Below are positions 1-7,744 of a stretch of 32,473 bases of DNA, in pieces. The position numbers and the translations under genes are program-made. How positions within the stretch are numbered: the stretch's first letter is position 1; each line of letters begins with the position of its first letter. Source of the stretch: Bacteroidales bacterium UBA1410 (GTDB lineage Bacteria; Bacteroidota; Bacteroidia; Bacteroidales; Dysgonomonadaceae); contig DBPW01000031.1 in the NCBI GenBank assembly GCA_002305015.1, positions 1-32,473 of the forward strand, given 5' to 3'. The notes under the pieces were generated by a model that made no database searches, was not told where the DNA came from, and was given only the letters and a program-made list of their open reading frames with translations.

Positions 1-925
1 TGCCACTTTTTAAAGGGGACTCAACTATGGAAACAGGAACCTTTATTATGGTTCCGTGTTTATGACCGTTGGGAATTTTTATTTCTTTTGTGATATCCTC
101 AAAATGAGCAAAGTCCTGTGTTTTCATCGCACCATAAATTTTTTTGCGATACAAATCGAAATAAATAAGGTAATCGTTTTTTACTTTAGCAACCGTAGGA
201 CCTTCCGAGAATTCTTCCGTAAAAGGTTCCGATATATTGAAAAAGGGGCCTATAGGGGTTTTGGCAAAAGCTACCCTGAGATTCCTGTTGGGCCTTGTGT
301 TGTCTTTAAATACCAGTACATAATCGTTTATTCCTCTTTTCACGATTACCCCATCAATCACACTAAATCCGGGATCAAAGAAAAGCTTTGTTTTTGAAAA
401 AGATTGAAAATCTTTGGTAGTAAGATAGTATAATCTGTGATTGTTGCTATCTTCTTCTTCGCCGGAAGGAAATTTTCCGGGGATGCACGATGCCCATACG
501 ATAATAAATTCTTTTTCTGTATCGTCATAAAATATTTCGGGAGCCCACACATTAACGGTAGTTGGTTCGTGTACCATTGCAGGGATCGTTCTCTGTTCCG
601 ACCAATGAATGAGATCTTTTGACGATGCATAACCAAAACCGAGATCCCCTTTCCAGCTGGTTGTCCACACCAGATGATAAGTACCATCAGGCCCTTTTGC
701 AATCGATGGGTCCCGCATTAACTTCTCTTTCCCCAGCGTAGGTTTTAACCATATGCCCGGGATACTTTTCCAATGCAATCCGTCTTCACTATACAAAAAA
801 CGCAAGCCTTCATTTGCCGGTTCATGGAAGGAAGTAAATAAATATACCTCTTTTTCCTGTGCGCAAGCAGATACAAAAATAAGAAAAATCCACAATGAGA
901 AGAGTAACCAAAAATTATGTTTCAT
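1..925 (-). CDS. GH43-type glycoside hydrolase lipoprotein, C-terminus cut by window edge
   Basis: Probable surface or periplasmic glycosidase of the five-bladed beta-propeller GH43 type (arabinofuranosidase, arabinanase or xylosidase class). The ATG at 925 opens a lipoprotein signal with the lipobox VSAC (Cys21). The family acid residues are visible in order: RDPS with Asp72 (likely general base), WAPE at 127-130, VIDG with Asp191 (likely pKa modulator) and SEGP with Glu241 (likely general acid). A late GHKHGT segment (287-292) carries a His that binds the central metal in many GH43 enzymes. The frame stays open through about 308 codons to base 1, so the C-terminus lies outside. It is divergent from susC1 and shares its control region, which fits removal of arabinose side chains from pectin. 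Family is fairly sure; exact substrate is not. Confidence 0.85.
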   Translation of the reverse strand, partial: MKHNFWLLFSLWIFLIFVSACAQEKEVYLFTSFHEPANEGLRFLYSEDGLHWKSIPGIWLKPTLGKEKLMRDPSIAKGPDGTYHLVWTTSWKGDLGFGYASSKDLIHWSEQRTIPAMVHEPTTVNVWAPEIFYDDTEKEFIIVWASCIPGKFPSGEEEDSNNHRLYYLTTKDFQSFSKTKLFFDPGFSVIDGVIVKRGINDYVLVFKDNTRPNRNLRVAFAKTPIGPFFNISEPFTEEFSEGPTVAKVKNDYLIYFDLYRKKIYGAMKTQDFAHFEDITKEIKIPNGHKHGTIIKVPVSIVESPLKSG

Positions 926-950
926 TTTGTTTCGATCTTAACAACCCTAT

Positions 951-958
951 CAAAAATA
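951..958 (-). promoter_or_regulatory. Candidate -7 box for the GH43 gene
   Basis: On the minus strand this reads TATTTTTG, an exact match to the Bacteroides -7 consensus TAnnTTTG. It would start transcription near 945, about 20 bases before the GH43 ATG. No TTTG lies at the usual 19-20 base spacing upstream; the nearest is 25 away, inside the GTGACGTCAC palindrome region. A weak -33 is common for activator-dependent promoters. This is inference from consensus only. Confidence 0.35.
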
Positions 959-975
959 TAAAGCATTCGCTGAAG

Positions 976-985
976 TGACGTCACA
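976..985. promoter_or_regulatory. 10-bp perfect palindrome GTGACGTCAC in divergent region
   Basis: GTGACGTCAC is its own reverse complement and is the only clearly GC-containing motif in an AT-rich spacer. It sits where the -33 region of the GH43 promoter would be and just outside the left arm of the 14-bp inverted repeat. It may be an operator for a dimeric regulator. A chance occurrence cannot be excluded. Confidence 0.3.
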
Positions 986-992
986 AAATAGA

Positions 993-1072
993 TTTTGTAC
1001 TCATTACGTAAAAAAGTGGGATAAATTATTTTGTTTTAAAAAATAAAAAAACAGGATCTAATGAGTACAAAA
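993..1072. promoter_or_regulatory. Perfect 14-bp inverted repeat, candidate regulator binding site
   Basis: TTTTGTACTCATTA (993-1006) and its exact reverse complement TAATGAGTACAAAA (1059-1072) are separated by 52 bases in the spacer between the divergent GH43 and susC1 genes. The distance is long for a hairpin and fits two operator half-sites read toward each gene. The right arm ends 17 bases before TACTTTTA (1090-1097), a one-mismatch -7 box for susC1, so an activator bound there would touch the promoter. Hybrid two-component regulators are the usual local activators of pectin PULs. No such gene is in the window, so the partner is unknown. Confidence 0.55.
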
Positions 1073-1096
1073 AAATAGGGGTGTCGTCCTACTTTT

Positions 1097-1164
1097 AGAG
1101 AAAGAACTTATTTATTGATAAAAGCATATTAATGAGAAAGATAAAAGCATTTAAAAGAGAAAGA
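1097..1164 (+). repeat. Short direct repeats in the susC1 leader
   Basis: GAGAAAGA occurs at 1098-1105, 1134-1141 and 1157-1164, and GATAAAAGCAT occurs at 1117-1127 and 1140-1150. All lie between the candidate susC1 promoter and its start codon, so they would be in the 5' leader if that promoter is right. Purine-rich repeats may arise by chance in such AT-rich DNA. They could also be regulator sites or affect translation. Confidence 0.3.
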
Positions 1165-1214
1165 AAAATAAATTTATAAATTCATTGCGTATTAATTTAA
1201 TAAAAAATGAAAGA

Positions 1215-4200
1215 ATGAAACGAAAACATCTTAATCCGGGAAAAGGAATAATATTCATCTTGCTATGGGCTTTTTCCTTATGTGTTTTTTCCCAGAATTT
1301 AACCGTAAAAGGATCGGTTAAAGATGAGAAAGGTGAACCTCTTATCGGAGCAACCATTCTGGTTCAAGGGACTTCGATAGGTACGGTAACGGATATGGAA
1401 GGAAACTATACGTTGCTTAATGTTCCCCGCAACGCAAAACTCATAGTATCTTATGTAGGTATGGAAACCCAAGTCATTGATGTGAATGGCAGAACATCAA
1501 TAAATGTAGTGCTGAAAGAATCTCCCGAAACCTTAGAAGAAGTAGTGGTTATTGGTTATGGTACCATAAAGAAACGCGATCTAACCGGAGCCGTCTCGTC
1601 CGTTAAAAGCGAAGAAATTAGACTAGCACCCGTAGCCAATCCTATGGAAGCTCTTCAAGGTCTTGTAGCAGGGTTGGATGTTACGCGATCTTCCGGAAGA
1701 TCCGGCAGTTCTCCTGAAGTACTCCTTCGTGGAAATCGTTCGCTTACAGCAAGTAGTGCTCCATTGTATATCATTGATGGGATTCCGGGCAGTATTTCTG
1801 CCTTAAGTATTGACGATATCGAATCAATTGAAGTACTGAAAGATGCTTCTTCTACAGCTATTTATGGTTCTGCAGGTGCAAATGGCGTAATCATCGTAAC
1901 TACCAAACGGGCGGGAAAAGGGAAAATTCAGGTCGATGTGAATGCATTTACGGGAATCAATGCTTTTGCATCTTTTCCAAAAGCCTTAATGGGCGAGGAA
2001 TGGTTGGATTATCTTCAAGCAGGATATTATGGTGCGTATGGAAATTATCCTGCAAACAGAGATGATCTTCTCACTGCTTACAGCTTGTCGCCCGAACAGC
2101 TCAATCCTTATATCAATTCAGGAAAATGGGTTGATTGGGTAGATGAAACCCTTCATACCGGTACACAACAAAATTATCATGTTTCTTTAAGAGGAGGAAC
2201 CGAAAAAACACAAGGGTATTTTTCATTGGGTTATAATTTAGAAAAAGGGATTTACAAAAATGATAAAACTGAAACCTATACCTTGCGAACCGGAGTGGAC
2301 CACGAGATAAATGATATTATCCTAACTGGTATCCAAAGTTACGTTACCTGGCAAGATCGAAATAGTCGAAGCAGTCGCGTTAACAAAGCATTCAGCACCA
2401 TTCCTTTGGGAGATGTCTACGATGCAGATGGAAATATTAATATTGAACCCATAGCCGGCCATTCTACAGTCAGCTTAATTGCCGATGATGTTCCCGGCGT
2501 GTACAAAAACAATCCCAAGCAATTATCTGTAAGGGCTATTCCTTACATAGAATTCAAACCGATGAAAGGATTGTCGATTAAAAGTATTTTAGGTGTGTCG
2601 ATAAATTCGAACCGTACGGGAATTTTCGAAAGCGATAAATCATATATGAATCTTGTGGGTAGCGGTTCGCAAAAGAAAACAGCCCAATACAATACCAGCC
2701 TTGGGTATGGATATACATGGAATAATATTGCAAATTACCAATTTCAAATAAATTCCGATCATAATTTCATTTTAACAGGAATTACGGAATGGAACGATTC
2801 AAGAAACGAATCGAGTTACGCCTATAATGAAGGATTTGATTATGACGAGTTTATTTATTATAACCTGGCAGCAGGGAATAATCCTCAAACAAGTACAAGT
2901 TTCTCTCAAACCAAAAAGATGTCGTATGCTGCCCGTTTAAATTACAGCTATAAAGGGCGTTATTTGTTAACCGTTTCAAATCGTTGGGATGGTGCTTCTC
3001 AATTGGTAGATAAATGGGATTCTTTTCCTGCGGCTGCTTTGGGTTGGCGAATTTCCGATGAAACGTTTATGGAAAACACGGCATCTTGGTTAACTAATTT
3101 GAAACTCCGTGCCGGGTACGGGGTAAGCGGGAATTCCAATATCAGTCCTTATTCGTCTATGACCATGGTAGAAAGCTCACCAATTCAAATGGTACTTGGT
3201 TCATCTCAAGTGCCCATTTATGTTCCTACTAAGGCTGTGGGTAATATTGCACTGAAATGGGAAAAAACGTATAGTACCAACGTGGGCCTTGATGCTGGTT
3301 TATTGAAAAATCGTATTGATTTAACTCTGGACTGGTACTTTACCGATACCAAAGATGTACTTTATAACAGACCACTCCCTTCGGCATTTGGCGCATATGA
3401 TGCAAAAAATTATTATACAATGATGTCCAATATTGCCAGGATGACCAATCAAGGCGTTGAAATGACCATTAATTCCAGAAATATTGTAAATGGACCGTTT
3501 AAATGGAATTCGACGATTAATTTTGCAATGAATAACGAAAAAGTCAAATCTATCGATTTAGGAGCAAATATTCAAGTTCAGGATCTTATTGCGTTGAATC
3601 TTTTCCTTGGAGAACCAAAGAGCACCGTTTACGGGTATAAGAAATTGGGGATTTGGCAAGCCAATGAAGCTGAGGAAGCTGCCTTGTATGGCAGAAAACC
3701 TGGAGAAATCAAAATTCAAACCATTCCTAAAATCGATGAAAATGGGCAAAGTGATAATGGGGTTCATCCTTATTCTGCAGGAGATCGCCAAATTTTAGGT
3801 GCCGAATCGCCCGATTGGACTTTGGGTTTCTTGAATAATTTTTCATGGAAAAATTGGGATATGAGTCTTCTTTTTACTGCACGTTGGGGACAGGTTGTGA
3901 ATGCTCCCATATTAGGATATTTCAAGTATGGTCAACACAATCTTCCCGCATTTTACGACTATTGGACGCCGGAAAACCCCACAAATGATTATCCTCAACC
4001 CAATATTTTGGGAAACAAAGACGATGTGGCTTTAGCCGGTTTGTCAATTGTGGATGGTTCTTTTGTAAAAATAAAGAATATTACCTTAGGATACACTCTT
4101 CCGGTAAGTTTGGCTAAACGTTTGCGTATCAGTAGACTTCGTTTTTATAGTACCATCAATAATCCTTTTATTTTTGCTAAAAGTCATTTGTTGAAAGAAG

Positions 4201-4277
4201 TTGATCCTGAAACGAGAGGAAGCGATGAATTTCCTTTATACAAGCAGGTAGTATTCGGGATTAATCTTTCGTTTTAA
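1215..4277 (+). CDS. SusC-like TonB-dependent outer-membrane transporter (susC1)
   Basis: Outer-membrane barrel that imports oligosaccharides with its SusD lipoprotein, powered by TonB. The 1020-residue protein has a signal peptide ending near FSQ (residue 27), a carboxypeptidase-regulatory-like domain (about 29-103; GEPLIGATILV, SYVGME), a plug beginning after EEVVVIGYGT (about 108-117) with the typical DGIPGS and VLKDASSTAIYGSAGANGV segments, and a barrel ending in Phe (FGINLSF) as expected for BamA recognition. There is no STN domain, so it is not a partner for an ECF/anti-sigma switch. The ATG at 1215 is chosen because susC2 has the same start context; an in-frame ATG at 1185 would add ten residues. 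Residues 20-96 are nearly identical to susC2 at DNA level. Confidence 0.95.
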   Translation: MKRKHLNPGKGIIFILLWAFSLCVFSQNLTVKGSVKDEKGEPLIGATILVQGTSIGTVTDMEGNYTLLNVPRNAKLIVSYVGMETQVIDVNGRTSINVVLKESPETLEEVVVIGYGTIKKRDLTGAVSSVKSEEIRLAPVANPMEALQGLVAGLDVTRSSGRSGSSPEVLLRGNRSLTASSAPLYIIDGIPGSISALSIDDIESIEVLKDASSTAIYGSAGANGVIIVTTKRAGKGKIQVDVNAFTGINAFASFPKALMGEEWLDYLQAGYYGAYGNYPANRDDLLTAYSLSPEQLNPYINSGKWVDWVDETLHTGTQQNYHVSLRGGTEKTQGYFSLGYNLEKGIYKNDKTETYTLRTGVDHEINDIILTGIQSYVTWQDRNSRSSRVNKAFSTIPLGDVYDADGNINIEPIAGHSTVSLIADDVPGVYKNNPKQLSVRAIPYIEFKPMKGLSIKSILGVSINSNRTGIFESDKSYMNLVGSGSQKKTAQYNTSLGYGYTWNNIANYQFQINSDHNFILTGITEWNDSRNESSYAYNEGFDYDEFIYYNLAAGNNPQTSTSFSQTKKMSYAARLNYSYKGRYLLTVSNRWDGASQLVDKWDSFPAAALGWRISDETFMENTASWLTNLKLRAGYGVSGNSNISPYSSMTMVESSPIQMVLGSSQVPIYVPTKAVGNIALKWEKTYSTNVGLDAGLLKNRIDLTLDWYFTDTKDVLYNRPLPSAFGAYDAKNYYTMMSNIARMTNQGVEMTINSRNIVNGPFKWNSTINFAMNNEKVKSIDLGANIQVQDLIALNLFLGEPKSTVYGYKKLGIWQANEAEEAALYGRKPGEIKIQTIPKIDENGQSDNGVHPYSAGDRQILGAESPDWTLGFLNNFSWKNWDMSLLFTARWGQVVNAPILGYFKYGQHNLPAFYDYWTPENPTNDYPQPNILGNKDDVALAGLSIVDGSFVKIKNITLGYTLPVSLAKRLRISRLRFYSTINNPFIFAKSHLLKEVDPETRGSDEFPLYKQVVFGINLSF
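1272..1502 (+). repeat. Near-identical direct repeat, copy 1 (susC N-terminal module)
   Basis: This 231-base stretch matches 7805-8035 with three differences, all synonymous (AAA/AAG, CGC/CGT, ACC/ACG). It covers the end of the signal peptide and nearly all of the carboxypeptidase-regulatory-like domain of susC1. Identity falls off sharply on both sides. The pattern indicates recent duplication or gene conversion of the module. Confidence 0.9.
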
Positions 4278-4368
4278 TGCTATTTAGGGAAGACAAATTT
4301 TTTTAATCAAGGTTTTATTGCCTGTGATACTATCAATAAGTTGAATTTACTCAATTAAGAACAAAACA

Positions 4369-6228
4369 ATGAAAAAGTATATTAAAATCATAATCGCATT
4401 TTTTGTGGGAATTATTTCTTCTTGTTCATTGGATGAGCACAATCCAAGTACCGTTGGGTTAGATTTATCATACAAATACAAGACCGGCTTCGAAGGGTTG
4501 GTGAATTCCTGCTATGTAAATCTGTATTATCTGTACGGAAAGGTTGATGGAATTGGTCCTATGGAAATGGGTACCGATCTTTGGACAAATGTTGGAGGGA
4601 GCGAAACAGGATTCATTCTGTATAACTCCAATTTGAATACCTCACTAGGAACCTTAAAGACCATATGGCAAGGATTATATTCCATGGTGAATTTATGCAA
4701 TACGGCAATTTATTATGCTCCTAAGGTGGTAGATTTTGATTCTGAAGAAGAACGTAATGCGAAAATTGCAGAAGCTTATTTTCTAAGAGGGTGGGCTAAT
4801 TATCATATCGTGGAGCAATTTGGTGACGTAGTATTGAATATGCAGTCGATGGTTGAAGCTGGTGCACGATCAGTTGCCAAACGCTCTGAAGAAGTGGAGT
4901 TCTATGATTTGATAATCAGTGATTTGCAGTTTGCTTGCGAACATCTTCCAATTAACCAGTCTGAACGAGGGAGAGCTTCTAAAAAAGCGGCTTATGCCAT
5001 GCTTGCCAAAGCCGCTTTGCAGCGGACACGTTTGGGTGATAAAGAAAGATATGCCGAAATGGCCTTGGATGCAGCTGAGGAATTAATTAAAAACCAAGTG
5101 AAATATGGTTGCGGTTTGTACGAAAGTGATGCTATGACTTCAGGTTATGCTAAATTGTGGGATGGTAATAATAATAAAAACAATCGCGAATTCCTTTTTG
5201 TAGAAGTTGTAGATCACGAATCAGCCTTAAATCCGGAAGGCTGGAATCGTGGCAGAACACGGCAGTACTACGAGGCTGATTTAAAAACAGTGGCGGCTCC
5301 GTGGGGGATGACAGAAAAAAGTTTGGTATATGGCCGTGCTAATGCGCGCAGCTTTAAACCAACAAAATATTTGCTTACCGGCATTTTCGATCCTCGTGAA
5401 GATACTCCCGATACACGTTTTGGAAATACTTTTTTTTATAAATACTATACATATAATAAAGCTACTATTACCGCCAACTTAATCGAATTATATAATAAAG
5501 ATAATTCTCTTTTAGGACATGTAATTCCTTCGTCTGCTGCAAAAGGTTCGGAAAGTGATGTGAAAGAAGCAAATTACTATGCAAGTATTGGATGGGCTGA
5601 TAATAAATTATTTGAAGGATTCAGGAATTTGGAAAACGATGCCAGCATGGCAGTTTTTACGCCTAACTGGGTTATTTCAACCGGAAAAAAAGCTTTAATT
5701 CCTGCTTTAGTAAATGATCCGTCGGATATGTTTCAAGCTAATGGGAAATGGGTAGAACATGTTCAGCGTAAAGAGATTTATCCTTCTTTGAAAAAGTTCA
5801 GTAGCATCAAATATGCCTATACAGAACAATACCATATGGGTGATTTTCCAATTTTGCGCTTAGGCGACATCTACCTTGTAGCTGCCGAAGCCGCTTTACT
5901 TTATAATAATGACAAAGCTAAGGCAGCAACCTATGTAAACACTCTTCGTAAACGAGCTGCTTTGAGTAGTCGACAGACGGAGATGATTGTTAATGAAAGT
6001 GACATGAGCATCAATTTTATTTTGGCTGAACGCGGAAGGGAACTTGCCGGAGAGCAATGGCGTTGGTATGATCTAAAACGGACAGGTAATTTATCAAAAG
6101 AATATTTTAATGTTACTAACCCCGATATTACCGAATTTGATCCTGCCAAACACTTAGTACGTCCAATTCCTATTTCATTCTTGAATACCATTTCCAACGC
6201 TGATGAATTTGGAACTAATGGGTACTAA
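4369..6228 (+). CDS. SusD/RagB-like glycan-binding lipoprotein (susD1)
   Basis: Surface lipoprotein that binds glycan and acts as the lid of the SusC1 channel. It has 619 residues, with a lipoprotein signal ending ISSC (Cys19). The early helical region carries the usual AEAYFLRGWANYHIVEQFGDV pattern of RagB/SusD proteins (stated here only as a motif; residues about 135-155). The C-terminal part has LRLGDIYLVAAEAAL, then ERGRELAGEQWRWYDLKR, both typical of the family. It begins 91 bases after susC1 in the same direction and is almost certainly co-transcribed. The binding specificity cannot be read from the sequence; pectin-derived oligosaccharide is inferred from the neighbouring lyases. Confidence 0.95.
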   Translation: MKKYIKIIIAFFVGIISSCSLDEHNPSTVGLDLSYKYKTGFEGLVNSCYVNLYYLYGKVDGIGPMEMGTDLWTNVGGSETGFILYNSNLNTSLGTLKTIWQGLYSMVNLCNTAIYYAPKVVDFDSEEERNAKIAEAYFLRGWANYHIVEQFGDVVLNMQSMVEAGARSVAKRSEEVEFYDLIISDLQFACEHLPINQSERGRASKKAAYAMLAKAALQRTRLGDKERYAEMALDAAEELIKNQVKYGCGLYESDAMTSGYAKLWDGNNNKNNREFLFVEVVDHESALNPEGWNRGRTRQYYEADLKTVAAPWGMTEKSLVYGRANARSFKPTKYLLTGIFDPREDTPDTRFGNTFFYKYYTYNKATITANLIELYNKDNSLLGHVIPSSAAKGSESDVKEANYYASIGWADNKLFEGFRNLENDASMAVFTPNWVISTGKKALIPALVNDPSDMFQANGKWVEHVQRKEIYPSLKKFSSIKYAYTEQYHMGDFPILRLGDIYLVAAEAALLYNNDKAKAATYVNTLRKRAALSSRQTEMIVNESDMSINFILAERGRELAGEQWRWYDLKRTGNLSKEYFNVTNPDITEFDPAKHLVRPIPISFLNTISNADEFGTNGY

Positions 6229-6294
6229 AAATCGAGTTATGTTAAGGGGGGGTTATTCATAAGCTTTGTTTATTATAACTTATAAGAAACATAA

Positions 6295-7653
6295 ATGCGA
6301 AAATTAGTTTTGTTATTGTTGATCTTTTCTCAATTCATTTCGGGACAAAGTACCGAAAATGAATTGAGACTTATTCCTGCATTTCCCGGTGCTGAAGGCT
6401 GGGGTGCTTTTACAGCGGGAGGTAGAGGTGGTAAAGTACTTAAGGTTATCAATCTTAATGACAGTGGCTCCGGTAGTTTTAGAGAAGCTGTAATGGCATC
6501 AGGCCCGCGGATAGTTGTTTTTGAAGTTTCCGGAACCATAACCCTTAAATCGGACCTTACGATACGGGAACCTTATCTGACCATTGCAGGGCAGACTGCA
6601 CCCGGTGACGGTATCTGTCTTAAAGGATGGCCTCTTAAAATAGTAGATACCCATGATATAATCATAAGGGGGATAAGAGTGAGGCCGGGTATAGAGTCAG
6701 GACTTCTAGGATCAGAAATAGATGCGTTGGATATTTCTCAAAGTAATCATATTATGATAGATCATTGTTCCTTTAGTTGGTCTTGCGATGAAGTTGTCAA
6801 TAATTGGCATGGAGGCAATAATGTTACCATTCAATGGTGCATGATTAGCGAACCCTTAAACCAATCTATCCACGAAAAAGGTGCTCATGGTTATGGTGCT
6901 TCACTAGGAGCATATAAACTTTCGTTTCATCACAACCTGATAGCACATGCTACTGCCAGAAATCCGAGCATTGCCGGTAATGATAGGAATTTTACCGTAT
7001 TGATGGATTTCAGAAATTGCGTGATTTATAATTGGGTTCACCGATCATGTGACGGCAAACCTCTTTCAATAAACATCGTAAATAATTATTTCAAACCGGG
7101 ACCTGCTACAAATGAGGTTGTAAAAAGGCGCATTGCCAGAATTGATAATTCTGAAAATATGGGTTTTAGGGGTGCTTGGCATATCGTTGGAAATTATGTC
7201 GAGGGTTTCCCTGACATATCGGAAGACAACTGGAATGGGGGTGTTGATTTCGAAAGAGGAACATCAGCAGAAATAAATCGACGAATCGAATCTTTTCCTG
7301 TTGCATATGTCACCACTCAAAGTGCCATCGATGCTTATGGGAGTGTACTGAAAAATGCGGGAGTTATTGTTCCTGCGAGAGACAGTCAAGAGAAAAGGAT
7401 TGTTGAGGAGGTAAAAGATGGAACATTCACCTTTGGTTCCAGTGGAATTATTGACAATGTTGAACAAGTTGGAGGATGGCCTTTGCTAAAAAGCTTACCT
7501 GCACCTGCTGATTCAGATAATGACGGTATGCCGGATGTCTGGGAAATAGATAGTGGATTGGATCCTCATGATAGTTCCGACTCATCATCCGATCGTAATA
7601 GCAACGGATATACCAATATAGAAGAATACATAAATAGCCTTTTTAAGTATTAA
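6295..7653 (+). CDS. Pectate lyase-like protein, PL1-type beta-helix
   Basis: Probable secreted enzyme that cleaves polygalacturonate by beta-elimination. The 452-residue protein has a signal peptide ending near FISGQ, then a right-handed beta-helix with PL1-type landmarks: AFPGAEGWGAFTAGGRGG (29-46), TIAGQTAPGDGI (96-107), Asp143 and the IDH motif (155-157) with Asp165 as likely calcium ligands, and ARNPS (221-225), where Arg222 is the likely catalytic base. The C-terminus (about 405-446) has a DSDNDGMPD calcium-loop segment followed by NSNGYTNIEEYI, as in many Bacteroidota pectate lyases. It follows susD1 by 66 bases. Subfamily PL1_2 is my best guess; activity is inferred. Confidence 0.88.
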   Translation: MRKLVLLLLIFSQFISGQSTENELRLIPAFPGAEGWGAFTAGGRGGKVLKVINLNDSGSGSFREAVMASGPRIVVFEVSGTITLKSDLTIREPYLTIAGQTAPGDGICLKGWPLKIVDTHDIIIRGIRVRPGIESGLLGSEIDALDISQSNHIMIDHCSFSWSCDEVVNNWHGGNNVTIQWCMISEPLNQSIHEKGAHGYGASLGAYKLSFHHNLIAHATARNPSIAGNDRNFTVLMDFRNCVIYNWVHRSCDGKPLSINIVNNYFKPGPATNEVVKRRIARIDNSENMGFRGAWHIVGNYVEGFPDISEDNWNGGVDFERGTSAEINRRIESFPVAYVTTQSAIDAYGSVLKNAGVIVPARDSQEKRIVEEVKDGTFTFGSSGIIDNVEQVGGWPLLKSLPAPADSDNDGMPDVWEIDSGLDPHDSSDSSSDRNSNGYTNIEEYINSLFKY

Positions 7654-7744
7654 AAGCACTCCCGAGTTTTTTAACAGTGGCATGCATTTTTTGTAAAGAA
7701 TTATTAAGTAATCAATCAACATTAATTTTTAAAAAAATGAAAGA

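Noticed and set aside
56..622. Plus-strand frames at the left edge
   Set aside because: They are antisense to the GH43 gene, which shows all its catalytic residues in the minus-strand frame.
4278..4368. Short inverted repeats TTATTG/CAATAA and TTGA/TCAA between susC1 and susD1
   Set aside because: Six and four base pairs in AT-rich DNA are expected by chance.
7654..7690. Possible terminator ACTCCCGAGTTTTTT after the first lyase
   Set aside because: The stem would be only three or four base pairs with a two to four base loop, too weak to call.
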